NCBI RefSeq assembly: GCF_001722335.1
Contig: NZ_MIHA01000001.1
Coordinates: 248,001 to 312,000 of the forward strand
DNA from: Mycolicibacterium flavescens
Lineage (GTDB): Bacteria > Actinomycetota > Actinomycetes > Mycobacteriales > Mycobacteriaceae
Length of the DNA: 64,000 bases
Direction of reading: 5' to 3'
The position numbers were made by a program, and so were the translations under genes. This document shows positions 29,256 through 37,976 of this stretch, piece after piece. Position 1 is the first letter of the stretch. Every line of letters begins with the position of its first letter. The notes beneath the pieces were generated by a model. It had not been told where the DNA came from, did not search any database, and saw only the letters and a program-made list of their open reading frames with translations.

Positions 29256-30790
29256 GTCCGTCTGCCCCGGCGCGGGATCGGCAGACCCCCGGCCTGTTCA
29301 CGTTCGTCCTGCACACCCACCTCCCCTGGCTCGCCCATCACGGTCGCTGGCCGGTCGGCGAGGAATGGCTCTACCAGTCGTGGTCGGCGGCCTACCTCCC
29401 GCTGATGCGGGTGCTGCGGACACTGGCCGACGAGGGCCGTCAGCACCTGCTGACGCTGGGGATCACTCCGGTCGTCGCGGCCCAACTCGACGACCCGTAC
29501 TGCCTGACCGGTATGCACCACTGGCTGGCCAACTGGCAGCTGCGCGCCATGGAGGCGACGACGCTGGCCGACCCGTTGCGGCAGTTCGGCGTTCGTGAGC
29601 ACGCCGCAGCACAGGAGGCCATCGAGGACTTCGAGGACCGGTGGGCGCACGGCGGCAGCCCGGTGCTGCGCGCGCTGGTCGACGCCGACGCCGTCGAACT
29701 GCTCGGCGGTCCGCTCGCGCACCCGTTCCAGCCGCTGCTGAACCCGCGGCTGCGCGAGTTCGCGCTTCGCGAGGGCCTGGCCGACGCCCGCCTACGGTTC
29801 GCACACCGACCCGTCGGCATCTGGGCGCCCGAGTGCGCGTATGCGCCGGGGATGGAAACCGGTTATGCCGCAGCGGGTGTCGGGCACTTCATGGTCGACG
29901 GACCGTCACTGCACGGCGACACCGCGCTCGGCCGACCGGTCGGCACCTCCGACGTCATCGCTTTCGGCCGGGACCTGCAGGTGAGCTACCGCGTGTGGTC
30001 CCCCAAATCGGGCTACCCCGGCCACGCCGCCTACCGCGACTTCCACACCTACGACCACAGCACCGGGCTCAAGCCCTCGCGGGTGACCGGACGCAACGTG
30101 CCGTCGGAGGAGAAGGCGCCCTACGACCCCGAGCGTGCGGAACGCGCGATCGACGCGCACGTCGCCGATTTCGTCGGCGTGGTGCGGCAGCGTCTGCTCG
30201 ACGAGAGCGACCGCATCGGCAGGCCCGCGCACGTCATCGCGGCGTTCGACACCGAACTGTTCGGCCACTGGTGGTACGAGGGTCCGCGGTGGCTGGAGAA
30301 GGTGCTGCGCGCGCTGCCCGAGGCCGGCGTTCGGGTCGGCACCCTGGCCGACGCCAAGGCCGAGGGTTACGTCGGGTCGCCCGTCGAATTGCCGCCCAGC
30401 TCATGGGGTTCGGGTAAGGACTGGCAGGTGTGGGCCGGTGACCAGGTCGCCGATCTGGTGCGGCTCAACAACGAGGTGGTCGATACCGCTCTCACCGCCG
30501 TCGACAAGGCGCTCAGCGAGATCGGCTCCCCGCCGGCGCGCAACGCCGTCGCCGACCAGATCCTGCGCGAGACGCTGCTGACGGTTTCGAGTGACTGGCC
30601 GTTCATGGTGAGCAAGGATTCCGCCGCCGACTACGCGCGCTACCGTGCCCATCTGCACGCGCACGCGACCCGCGAGATCGCCGACGCGCTGGCGGCCGGG
30701 CGCCACGAGCATGCCCACCGGCTCGCCGAGGGCTGGAACCGCGCCGACGGACTGTTCGGCGCCCTGGATGCGAGGCGACTCCCGCGATGA
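29252..30790 (+). CDS. GH57 family 1,4-alpha-glucan branching enzyme (Rv3031 type)
   Basis: 512 aa from GTG 29252, coupled to the methyltransferase. GH57 features: TFVLHTHLPWLAHHGRWPVGE near the N-terminus (about 15-35), the nucleophile Glu in GIWAPECAYAPGM and the acid/base Asp in AAFDTELFGHWWYEGPRW, plus a C-terminal helical domain (DUF1957 type) with SSDWPFMVSKDSAADYAR. It introduces alpha-1,6 branches in the methylglucose polysaccharide. Stop 30790. Confidence 0.92.
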   Translation: MSPSAPARDRQTPGLFTFVLHTHLPWLAHHGRWPVGEEWLYQSWSAAYLPLMRVLRTLADEGRQHLLTLGITPVVAAQLDDPYCLTGMHHWLANWQLRAMEATTLADPLRQFGVREHAAAQEAIEDFEDRWAHGGSPVLRALVDADAVELLGGPLAHPFQPLLNPRLREFALREGLADARLRFAHRPVGIWAPECAYAPGMETGYAAAGVGHFMVDGPSLHGDTALGRPVGTSDVIAFGRDLQVSYRVWSPKSGYPGHAAYRDFHTYDHSTGLKPSRVTGRNVPSEEKAPYDPERAERAIDAHVADFVGVVRQRLLDESDRIGRPAHVIAAFDTELFGHWWYEGPRWLEKVLRALPEAGVRVGTLADAKAEGYVGSPVELPPSSWGSGKDWQVWAGDQVADLVRLNNEVVDTALTAVDKALSEIGSPPARNAVADQILRETLLTVSSDWPFMVSKDSAADYARYRAHLHAHATREIADALAAGRHEHAHRLAEGWNRADGLFGALDARRLPR

Positions 30791-30810
30791 CTGACCCCAC
30801 CCCCGTTTGC

Positions 30811-30871
30811 GCGAGCGTGCATGTCTGCACCCCGACACGCCGCGAATCGACGGCAGTTTGCGCACAGTCGC
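30811..30871. repeat. Intergenic palindromic repeat, subfamily B copy 1
   Basis: 61-bp element filling most of the gap between the GH57 and GT4 genes. Outer arms GCGAGCGTGC and GCACAGTCGC pair at 8 of 10 positions; the core contains CCCGACACGCCGCGAA and CAGTTTGCGCAC. About 50 of 61 positions match the reverse complement of the element at 32153-32214, on the other side of the GT4 gene. Confidence 0.75.
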
Positions 30872-30887
30872 ACCGAGATGAGCGTTC

Positions 30888-32129
30888 ATGAAAATCCTGA
30901 TGGTGTCGTGGGAGTATCCGCCGGTCGTCATCGGCGGACTCGGCAGGCACGTCCATCATCTGGCCACTGCGCTCGCCGAGGCCGGCCACGAGGTCGTCGT
31001 GTTGAGCCGCCGGCCCAGCGGCACCGACCCGAGCACCCACCCGTCGACCGACGAGGTGGCCGAGGGCGTCCGCGTCGTCGCCGCCGCGCAGGACCCGCAC
31101 GAGTTCGAATTCGGCGACGACATGATGGCATGGACGCTGGCGATGGGCCACGCGATGGTCCGCGCCGGTCTCGCACTGAAATCCGACCGCGGTCGGCCCT
31201 GGCGTCCCGACGTGGTCCACGCCCACGACTGGCTGGTCGCTCACCCGGCGATCGCGCTGGCCGAATTCTTCGATGTGCCACTGGTTTCCACCATCCACGC
31301 CACCGAGGCCGGCAGGCATTCGGGGTGGGTGTCGGGCCGTATCAGCCGCCAGGTGCACGCCGTCGAGTCCTGGCTGGTGCACGAATCCGACTCGCTGATC
31401 ACGTGTTCGACGGCGATGAGCGACGAGATCACCGAGCTGTTCGGCCCGGGACTGGTCGAGACCCGGGTCATCCGCAACGGAATCGACTGTGCCAGTTGGC
31501 CGTTCGCCGAGCGTGAGCCGCGGACCGGGCCCGCGAAGCTGCTGTACCTCGGTCGGCTCGAGTACGAGAAGGGTGTGCACGACGCCATCGCGGCACTCCC
31601 CCGGATCAGGCGGACGCACCCGGGCACCACGCTGACCGTCGCGGGCGAAGGCACCCAGCTGGGCTGGCTTGTCGAGCAGGCGCGAAAGCACAAGGTGCTC
31701 AAGGCCACCGCGTTCGTCGGGCACCTCGACCACGCGGCGCTGGTCGAGATGCTGCACGGCGCCGACGCGGCCGTGCTGCCCAGCCACTACGAGCCGTTCG
31801 GCATCGTCGCGCTCGAGGCCGCCGCGACCGGGACGCCGCTGGTGACGTCGAATGTCGGCGGTCTCGGCGAAGCCGTCATCAACGGTACGACCGGAATTTC
31901 GCATCCGCCCCGCGACGTCGCCGCGCTGGCGGCGGCGGTGCGTACGGTCCTCGACGACCCTGGGGCCGCGCAGCAGCGCGCGCTCGCCGCGCGTGAGCGG
32001 CTCACCTCGGATTTCGAATGGCACTCGATCGCCGACGAGACCTCGCAGGTGTATCTGGCCGCGAAACGGCGTGAGCGCGAACCACACCGGCGCCGGCCGA
32101 TCGTCGAACACGCGCTGCCGGACCGCTGA
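30888..32129 (+). CDS. GT4 alpha-glucosyltransferase (Rv3032 type)
   Basis: 413 aa. GT-B glycogen-synthase-like enzyme: WEYPPVVIGGLGRHVHHLA at the N-terminus, VVHAHDWLVAHPA, and the C-terminal donor site with LLYLGRLEYEKGVHDAIAAL and the E-x7-E motif SHYEPFGIVALEAAATGTP. It elongates the alpha-1,4-glucan of methylglucose lipopolysaccharide. Flanked on both sides by inverted copies of the same short repeat. ATG 30888. Confidence 0.92.
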   Translation: MKILMVSWEYPPVVIGGLGRHVHHLATALAEAGHEVVVLSRRPSGTDPSTHPSTDEVAEGVRVVAAAQDPHEFEFGDDMMAWTLAMGHAMVRAGLALKSDRGRPWRPDVVHAHDWLVAHPAIALAEFFDVPLVSTIHATEAGRHSGWVSGRISRQVHAVESWLVHESDSLITCSTAMSDEITELFGPGLVETRVIRNGIDCASWPFAEREPRTGPAKLLYLGRLEYEKGVHDAIAALPRIRRTHPGTTLTVAGEGTQLGWLVEQARKHKVLKATAFVGHLDHAALVEMLHGADAAVLPSHYEPFGIVALEAAATGTPLVTSNVGGLGEAVINGTTGISHPPRDVAALAAAVRTVLDDPGAAQQRALAARERLTSDFEWHSIADETSQVYLAAKRREREPHRRRPIVEHALPDR

Positions 32130-32155
32130 CGTCTTGTGCACGGTCGCGGCGGCGT

Positions 32156-32214
32156 GAGCGTGCGCAAACTGTCGGAGTTTCGCGGCGTGTCGGGCAGCAG
32201 ACGCGCACGCTCGC
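32156..32214. repeat. Intergenic palindromic repeat, subfamily B copy 2 (inverted)
   Basis: Between the convergent GT4 and hexapeptide-transferase genes. Arms GAGCGTGCGC (32156-32165) and GCGCACGCTC (32203-32212) are a perfect 10-bp stem; the loop includes TTTCGCGGCGTGTCGGG. It is the reverse complement of the element at 30811. It sits where a bidirectional terminator would be expected, but there is no T-run. Confidence 0.78.
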
Positions 32215-32234
32215 CAAGAAGGGGCGGGCCCCGG

Positions 32235-32972
32235 TTAGCGGGAGGCCTTCTTCCGTTCGATGTCGGCCAGCGCGGCCGCCAACTCCGCCCGCTGGGCCGC
32301 TGACGTCTCCCACGCCAACTGGCGGTTCTTGACCACCTTCGCCGGCGCGCCGACCGCGATCGAGAAGTCCGGGATCTCCCCGCGCACCACCGCGTGCGAA
32401 CCCAGCACGCAGCCACGCCCGATCGCGGTGTTGCGCAGCACCGTGACCTTCACCCCGACCCAGGTGTCCGGGCCGATGCGTACCGGACCCTTGATGATGC
32501 CCTGGTCTTTGATCGGGATGTTGATGTCGTCCATGCGGTGGTCGAAATCGCAGATGTAGCACCAGTCGGCCATCAGCACCGAGTCCCCCAACTCGATGTC
32601 GAGGTAGGTGTTGATCACGTTGTCGCGGCCCAGCACCACCTTGTCGCCGATGCGCAGCGAACCCTCATGACAGCGGATCGTGTTCTTGTCGCCGATGTGC
32701 ACCCAGCGACCGATCTCCATCGTCGACAGCTCCGGCGTCGCCTCGATCTCGACCCCCTTGCCGAGGAAGACCATGCCGCGGGTGATGATGTGCGGGTTGC
32801 GCAGTTTGAACTGCAGCAGCCGCCAGTAACGCACCAGGTACCACGGGGTGTAGGCGCGGTTGGCGATCACCCATTTCAGTGAGGCTCTGGTCAGGAATCT
32901 CGCCTGCCGCGGGTCGCGCAGCCGCGACCCCCGCCAGCGCTTGTGCAACGGTGCGCCCCACATCGTCGTCAT
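32235..32972 (-). CDS. Hexapeptide-repeat (LbH) acyltransferase (Rv3034c type)
   Basis: 245 aa. Left-handed beta-helix repeats occupy about 80-220: IRCHEGSLRIGDKVVLGRDN, IELGDSVLMADWCYICDFDH, GPVRIGPDTWVGVKVTVLRN, AIGRGCVLGSHAVVRGEIPD and the closing SIAVGAPAKVVKNRQLAW. Family members transfer acetyl or other short acyl groups. In mycobacteria the gene belongs to the MGLP region and is a candidate for acylating the polysaccharide. ATG 32972 (an in-frame ATG 9 bp later is possible). Divergent from the PQQ-like lipoprotein gene. Confidence 0.87.
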   Translation of the reverse strand: MTTMWGAPLHKRWRGSRLRDPRQARFLTRASLKWVIANRAYTPWYLVRYWRLLQFKLRNPHIITRGMVFLGKGVEIEATPELSTMEIGRWVHIGDKNTIRCHEGSLRIGDKVVLGRDNVINTYLDIELGDSVLMADWCYICDFDHRMDDINIPIKDQGIIKGPVRIGPDTWVGVKVTVLRNTAIGRGCVLGSHAVVRGEIPDFSIAVGAPAKVVKNRQLAWETSAAQRAELAAALADIERKKASR

Positions 32973-33053
32973 GGCCGCAAAGCCTACGCGAGCATCACAA
33001 CCCCGAGCGGTTACCCTCACGTGGACCGAAAACGAGGAACGAGAAGGGTTCGA

Positions 33054-34340
33054 GTGTTCCGGCGACTGACCGTGCTCGCTGTTGCGGTACTGACAGCGCT
33101 GATCGCACCGGCCTTGACGGCCTGCCAGAACACCGACTCGTGGGTGCTGGCCAAGGCCGCCGACGGTTGGGCCGCGCAGTACGCCGACGCGGCCAACACC
33201 AGCTACGAGCCCACCGCCGGCGCGGACACGCTGCGGCTCGAGTGGATGCGCTCGGTCAAGGGCGAGATGGCCGCGTCGGTGGCGCTGGGTTCGGGCGACT
33301 ACCTGGCCGCCAACGCGCAGACCTCCGCCGGCTGCTCACTGATGGTGTGGGAGACCGACAACAAGGCCCGGCAACGCTGGTGCACGCGGCTGGTGCAGGG
33401 CGGCGGCATGTCCAGCCCGCTGTTCGACGGCGTCGACAACCTCTACATCGGCCAGCCCGGCGCCATGCTGTCGTTCCCGGTGACGCAGTGGATCCGCTGG
33501 CGCAAGCCGGTGATCGGGATGCCGACCACCCCGCGGATCCTCGAGCCCGGGCAGCTGCTGGTCGTCACCCATCTCGGCCAGGTGCTGGTGTTCGACGCCC
33601 ACCGCGGCAACGTGGTGGGCGCGCCGCTGGACCTGGTGTCCGGCGTGGACCCCAAGGACTCCGAACGCGGGCTGACCGACTGCGGGCCCGCGCGGCCCCG
33701 GTGCCCGGTCGCTGCGGCGCCGGCGTTCTCGGCGGCGACGAACGTCGTCGTGCTGAGCCTGTGGGAGCCCGGCGCCGACGCGCCCGTGCTGGTCGGCCTC
33801 CGGTACCGGCCCGGGCAGTCGCCGCTGCTGACCCGCGAGTGGACCAGCGACGAGGTCGGCGGCGGCCCGATCGCCAGCCCGGTGCTCTCCGAAGACGGCG
33901 CGACGGTGTACGTCAACGGCCGCGACGACCGGCTGTGGGCCCTGGACACCGCCGACGGAACGGCCAAATGGTCCGTGCCGCTGGACTTCCTGGCCCAGAC
34001 CCCGCCGTCGGTGTCGGCCGACGGGTTGATCGTCGCGGGCGGCGGTCCCGGCGCCAAGCTGACCGGCATCAAAGACGACGGCAAAGTGCAATGGGTGCGC
34101 GACGACGTCACCCCGCTGACCACGTCGAGCCAGTCCGGATCCGAGGTCGCCTACACCGTCGCGCGCGACGGCGACGACGGTCAGACCCTGCTGGTGTTCG
34201 ACCCCGCCGACGGCCGCACCGTCAACACCTACCCGCTACCGCGGGCGTCGGGTTGGCCGGTCGGCGTCTCGATCGGCCATGACCGCCGCGTCGTGACGGC
34301 CACCAGCGACGGGATGGTCTACGGCTTCGCGCCGGCCTGA
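33054..34340 (+). CDS. PQQ-like beta-propeller lipoprotein (Rv3035 type)
   Basis: 428 aa from GTG 33054, preceded by GAAGGG. Signal peptide VLAVAVLTALIAPALTAC with lipidation Cys about residue 24. The rest is a WD/PQQ-type propeller: LYIGQPGAMLSFPVTQWIRW, GATVYVNGRDDRLWALDTADG and TAKWSVPLDF are characteristic blades. No quinone-binding triad is obvious, so a structural or binding role on the outer membrane leaflet is likely. It is in the Rv3035 position, next to the MGLP genes. Confidence 0.87.
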   Translation: MFRRLTVLAVAVLTALIAPALTACQNTDSWVLAKAADGWAAQYADAANTSYEPTAGADTLRLEWMRSVKGEMAASVALGSGDYLAANAQTSAGCSLMVWETDNKARQRWCTRLVQGGGMSSPLFDGVDNLYIGQPGAMLSFPVTQWIRWRKPVIGMPTTPRILEPGQLLVVTHLGQVLVFDAHRGNVVGAPLDLVSGVDPKDSERGLTDCGPARPRCPVAAAPAFSAATNVVVLSLWEPGADAPVLVGLRYRPGQSPLLTREWTSDEVGGGPIASPVLSEDGATVYVNGRDDRLWALDTADGTAKWSVPLDFLAQTPPSVSADGLIVAGGGPGAKLTGIKDDGKVQWVRDDVTPLTTSSQSGSEVAYTVARDGDDGQTLLVFDPADGRTVNTYPLPRASGWPVGVSIGHDRRVVTATSDGMVYGFAPA

Positions 34341-34391
34341 CCGCACCGTTCGTCGCGGAAAATCGACCGTCCGGCGGGGCCTGACACCGAT

Positions 34392-34407
34392 GTGACGGCT
34401 TCGAAAC
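34392..34407. promoter_or_regulatory. GlnR-type binding site
   Basis: GTGAC-N6-GAAAC (34392-34396 and 34403-34407) matches the actinobacterial GlnR half-site pattern gTnAc-n6-GaAAc exactly. It is 91 bp upstream of the AGCS symporter start, in a 157-bp gap with no gene. Nitrogen control of an amino-acid/glutamine symporter would be sensible. One a-b unit only; no second unit was seen. Confidence 0.6.
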
Positions 34408-34497
34408 ACCTGAAGTTCACCGACGTGTCACCATGCACCGGGCTCAAATCGAACCGTCGAACCGGGCCGGCATCGCAGAACGTCGCAAGGAGGTCAC

Positions 34498-36042
34498 TTG
34501 TCCGAATTCCTCGACGCAGTCAACGGATACGTGTGGAGCAACGCACTGGTCTATCTCTGCTTGGCCGCGGGGGTTTACTTCTCGTTGCGGTCGCGGTTCG
34601 TCCAGGTCCGTCAGGTCCGGGAGATGGTGCGGCTGATGCTCAAGGGCGAGAAGTCGCCGTCGGGGGTGTCGTCGTTTCAGGCGTTGACGATGTCGCTGGC
34701 CGGGCGGATCGGCACCGGCAACATCGCCGGCGTCGCGACCGCGATCGCGTTCGGCGGTCCCGGCGCGCTGTTCTGGATGTGGGCGATGGCCTTCCTCGGA
34801 GCGTCCACCTCGTTCGTCGAGTGCACGCTCGGGCAGATCTACAAGACCCGCGACGCACTGACCGGTGAGTACCGCGGCGGGCCGGCCTACTACCTGAGCC
34901 GCGCGATGGCCCACACCCGCGCCGCCGGCGCCTTCAAGGTCTACGGCCTGATCTTCGCCGCGGTCACCGTGCTGGCGTGCGGACTGCTGCTGCCCAGTGT
35001 GCAGTCCAATTCGATGGCGTCGGCGATGGAATCGGCGTGGGGCTTCGAGAAGTGGTGGGTCGGTGCCGGCACCGTCATCGTGCTGGCCTTCGTCATCATC
35101 GGCGGCGTCAAGCGCATCGCGGCGTTCGCGTCGATCGTCGTGCCGTTCATGGCGGTCGTCTACATCGCCCTGGCGCTCGTCGTCGTGATCGTCAACGGCG
35201 AGCGGATCCCCGAGGTGCTGCAGTTGGTGTTCGCCAGCGCGTTCGGCCTGGACTCGGCGTTCGGTGCGATCGTCGGCTCGGCGGTGATGTGGGGCGTCAA
35301 GCGCGGCATCTACTCCAACGAGGCCGGCCAGGGCACCGGCCCGCACGCGGCAGCGGCCGCGGAGGTCTCACATCCGGCCAAACAGGGTCTGGTGCAGGCG
35401 TTCGCGGTCTACGTCGACACCCTGTTCGTCTGCTCGGCGACCGGCTTCCTGATCCTGTCGACGGGCGCCTACCGGGTCTTCGAGGGCGAGAGCGAAAGCG
35501 GCCCGGTCCTCGCCGAGGGTGGCCTGCTCGCCACCACCGTCGAGGTGGGTCCCGCCTACGCCCAGGTGGGCTTCGACACCCTCTGGAGCGGGGCCGGGTC
35601 GACTTTCATCGCGGTGTCGCTGGCGTTCTTCTGCTTCACGACGATCGTCGCGTACTACTACATGGCCGAGACCAACCTGCGATTCCTGCTCGGCCGCTTC
35701 TCGACGGCGTCGATGCCGGTGATCCGCGGGACCGTGGGATCGAACCTCACCATGGCGCTGCAGGCGCTGATCCTGGTGTCGGTCATCCTCGGCGCGGTGT
35801 CGACCGCGACCGAGGCGTGGGTGCTCGGCGACATCGGCGTCGGGTTGATGGCCTGGTTGAACATCGTCGGCATCCTGATCCTGCAGCAACCGGCCTACCG
35901 TGCGCTGTGGGACTACGAGAAGCAGAAGAAGGCCGGCCTGGATCCGGTGTTCGACCCGCACGCGCTCGACATCGTCGGCGCGACGTTCTGGGAGAACTAC
36001 GACCCGAACAAGACCGAGGAGCCGCAGCGGGCCAGGACGTGA
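34498..36042 (+). CDS. Sodium:alanine (AGCS) symporter family protein, AlsT-like
   Basis: 514 aa with about ten to eleven membrane helices. The AGCS signature MSLAGRIGTGNIAGVATAIA (about 62-81) and GGPGALFWMWAMAFLGAS, then SNEAGQGTGPHAAAAAE (substrate/Na+ site) and FFCFTTIVAYYYMAETNLRF are present. The start is TTG 34498, 6 bp after AAGGAGGT, since no ATG/GTG in frame fits. Transports alanine, glycine or glutamine with Na+. Possibly GlnR-regulated. Stop is 5 bp from the stop of the convergent TB22.2-like gene. Confidence 0.9.
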   Translation: MSEFLDAVNGYVWSNALVYLCLAAGVYFSLRSRFVQVRQVREMVRLMLKGEKSPSGVSSFQALTMSLAGRIGTGNIAGVATAIAFGGPGALFWMWAMAFLGASTSFVECTLGQIYKTRDALTGEYRGGPAYYLSRAMAHTRAAGAFKVYGLIFAAVTVLACGLLLPSVQSNSMASAMESAWGFEKWWVGAGTVIVLAFVIIGGVKRIAAFASIVVPFMAVVYIALALVVVIVNGERIPEVLQLVFASAFGLDSAFGAIVGSAVMWGVKRGIYSNEAGQGTGPHAAAAAEVSHPAKQGLVQAFAVYVDTLFVCSATGFLILSTGAYRVFEGESESGPVLAEGGLLATTVEVGPAYAQVGFDTLWSGAGSTFIAVSLAFFCFTTIVAYYYMAETNLRFLLGRFSTASMPVIRGTVGSNLTMALQALILVSVILGAVSTATEAWVLGDIGVGLMAWLNIVGILILQQPAYRALWDYEKQKKAGLDPVFDPHALDIVGATFWENYDPNKTEEPQRART

Positions 36043-36046
36043 GCGC

Positions 36047-36739
36047 TCACACCGCGAGCAGGGACGCCACCGCGGCGCGCGGCACCGTCGCCTGCACCGG
36101 GCCCGCGGACTCCGGGTACACCTCGCCCTGACTGAAGAAGAACAGCAGCGAGTCGTCGGTCAGCGCGAAGTTCTGGTATCTGGCCGGGTCCATGCCGTCC
36201 TCGGGCGGCACCGGCCGGATCATCCCCTGGTGCTGCAGGAACCGGTTCACCTCGGGATAGATGACGTCCAGCGGTCGAGTGCCGGGTTTGAACAGCGTGT
36301 CGAAGGTGATGGGTGCGCGTTTGGCGACGTCCCAGTTGAAGGTTTCGTAGAACGTCTGCGGATGCATGCCGCCGAGGTTCTGCCACATGGTGAGCACCAC
36401 GCTGCGGGTGCCGCCACCCGGCGGACCCGACCGGTAGCCGACACCGTCGGCGTCGAGTTCGTACGGCGGGTTGTAGGCGTCGGGATCCTCGGCGACGTTG
36501 AGGAACCCGTCACGCGCCTGCGTCAGGTAGGCCACCACCGGCGCCTGGTCGGGGTAGTCGGTGGGAAAGCTCAGGTCCAGGGTGTAGGCCGGCTTCTCGA
36601 CGAGCACGCGGCAGATCTGGTCCGGCCCGACGGTGCCCTGCAACTGCGCGCACCCGGACTGTGCGCCGGCGGCCGGGACCGCGATCGAGCCCGCGACGAT
36701 CAGCGTCGCCAGCGGTACACCGAGGTTGCGCATGCGCAT
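36047..36739 (-). CDS. Secreted TB22.2-like protein, DUF3298/RsiV-like (Rv3036c type)
   Basis: 230 aa. Signal peptide ending SIAVPAAGAQS (cleavage about 25). The mature protein shows VEKPAYTLDLSFPTDYPDQ, VVLTMWQNLGGMHPQTFYETF and a C-terminal DUF3298-type stretch RYQNFALTDDSLLFFFSQGE. The M. tuberculosis counterpart TB22.2 is a secreted protein described as an esterase; catalytic residues cannot be assigned by eye here. ATG 36739; the ATG two codons on would serve equally. Confidence 0.85.
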   Translation of the reverse strand: MRMRNLGVPLATLIVAGSIAVPAAGAQSGCAQLQGTVGPDQICRVLVEKPAYTLDLSFPTDYPDQAPVVAYLTQARDGFLNVAEDPDAYNPPYELDADGVGYRSGPPGGGTRSVVLTMWQNLGGMHPQTFYETFNWDVAKRAPITFDTLFKPGTRPLDVIYPEVNRFLQHQGMIRPVPPEDGMDPARYQNFALTDDSLLFFFSQGEVYPESAGPVQATVPRAAVASLLAV

Positions 36740-36806
36740 CGTGTGGTCGTCCTCGCAGCCGGCACCGGTTCGGCCACCGGTGCATCACTGCCAGCGTACG
36801 TAAAGG

Positions 36807-37976
36807 TCATCGGGAGGGACGACAAATGAATGCCGTTGCCCGGCTTGCCACCCCAGCCCCGATACGAGCGATCACCACCGATGCTTGCCCGCTGCCGCGC
36901 AGGCGAAGCCGCGACCGCAGGGCGTCGGGGTCCACGTCGACACCGCGCACGAGGATCTCGACCGCACCGATATCGCGGGCCGAAAGCGCCTGCCGCAGCC
37001 GCCGTTCGCTGAACGCGAGTTCCTCGAGGACCTCGAATCCGCGGACCCCGTCGGGCAGCCGGTCGGTCGACAGGTAGGCGATCGCCGCGTCGAGTTGCCA
37101 CATGCCGTGCCGAGCGGCGTAGTGGCGCACCAGGCCCGCCCGCACCACCGCGCCGTCCGGGTCGACGATCCACCGGCCCGCCGGTCCGACGGCGCTGTCG
37201 TCGGGATCGGCGTCGGTGATCTCCTCACCGGTGTCGAGCACCGAGGCGCGTCGCCGTACCCCGGGTTGCGTCAACTCGCCCGTCCACAGGCACGCTTCGC
37301 GCACGCTGCCCGTCAGCGATGTCACCTCGATCTCGCCGGTGAAGCCCAGACCGGTCAACGCGTCGAAATCGATTCCCGGCGCGCACTTCACCGCGGTGTC
37401 GCGGTCGCGGTAGACGTCCAGCACGGCGTCGAGGGCGGGCGCGTACCCGCGCGGGTCGAACCGGCGCCGGCCGCCGCTGCGGCGCGCGGGGTCCAGTACG
37501 ACGACGGTGTCGCGGGTCACCGGTCTCAACGCGTCGGCGCGGCACACGTCGACGCCGGCGACGTTGTGGCGCGCCATCGCCAGGCGCACCGGGTCGAGGT
37601 CGCTGCCGACGAGCGCCGCGGCGGTATCCCGAAGCGCCGCAAGCTCGGCGCCGATCGAGCACGTCGCGTCGTGAACCCGCGCACCGGCCAGTCGACGTGC
37701 GCGGTGACGGGCCACCGGCTCGGCGGTGGCCTGCTGCAGCGCTTCGTCGGTGAACAGCCACCGCTGGGCGTCGGAGAACTTGGCGGCCGCCTTGCGGCGC
37801 AGCACCGTCGTCTCCACCAGCACCGCCGAACGATCACCGAAACGCGAACGCGCCGAAGCGATGTCGGCGACGAGCGTGGCCTTGCTCAGGGGCAGGGCGC
37901 CGACTTCGGCCAGGGCGCGCACCCCGGCTTCGCTGCGCAGGTAGGCGACGGCGTCGACGTCGAAGGCGACGCTCAC
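36807..37976 (-). CDS. Class I SAM-dependent methyltransferase with THUMP-like C-terminal domain (Rv3037c type)
   Basis: 389 aa from GTG 37976, overlapping the stop of the upstream methyltransferase (GTGA). The N-terminal part (about 60-100) is helical; the Rossmann domain shows HDATCSIGAELAAL (motif I, about 122-135), LVGSDLDPVRLAMARHN and VVLDPARRSGGRRRFDPRGY (motif IV-like DPAR). The C-terminal part has a THUMP-like fold, RGFEVLEELAFSERRLRQAL. DPAR plus THUMP suggests nucleic-acid methylation, whereas synteny places it beside MGLP genes, so its substrate is open. Confidence 0.82.
   Translation of the reverse strand: MSVAFDVDAVAYLRSEAGVRALAEVGALPLSKATLVADIASARSRFGDRSAVLVETTVLRRKAAAKFSDAQRWLFTDEALQQATAEPVARHRARRLAGARVHDATCSIGAELAALRDTAAALVGSDLDPVRLAMARHNVAGVDVCRADALRPVTRDTVVVLDPARRSGGRRRFDPRGYAPALDAVLDVYRDRDTAVKCAPGIDFDALTGLGFTGEIEVTSLTGSVREACLWTGELTQPGVRRRASVLDTGEEITDADPDDSAVGPAGRWIVDPDGAVVRAGLVRHYAARHGMWQLDAAIAYLSTDRLPDGVRGFEVLEELAFSERRLRQALSARDIGAVEILVRGVDVDPDALRSRLRLRGSGQASVVIARIGAGVASRATAFICRPSR

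Noticed and set aside
30603..32141. Minus-strand frame of 512 codons across the GT4 gene
   Set aside because: The plus-strand GT4 has complete catalytic motifs; this is its shadow.
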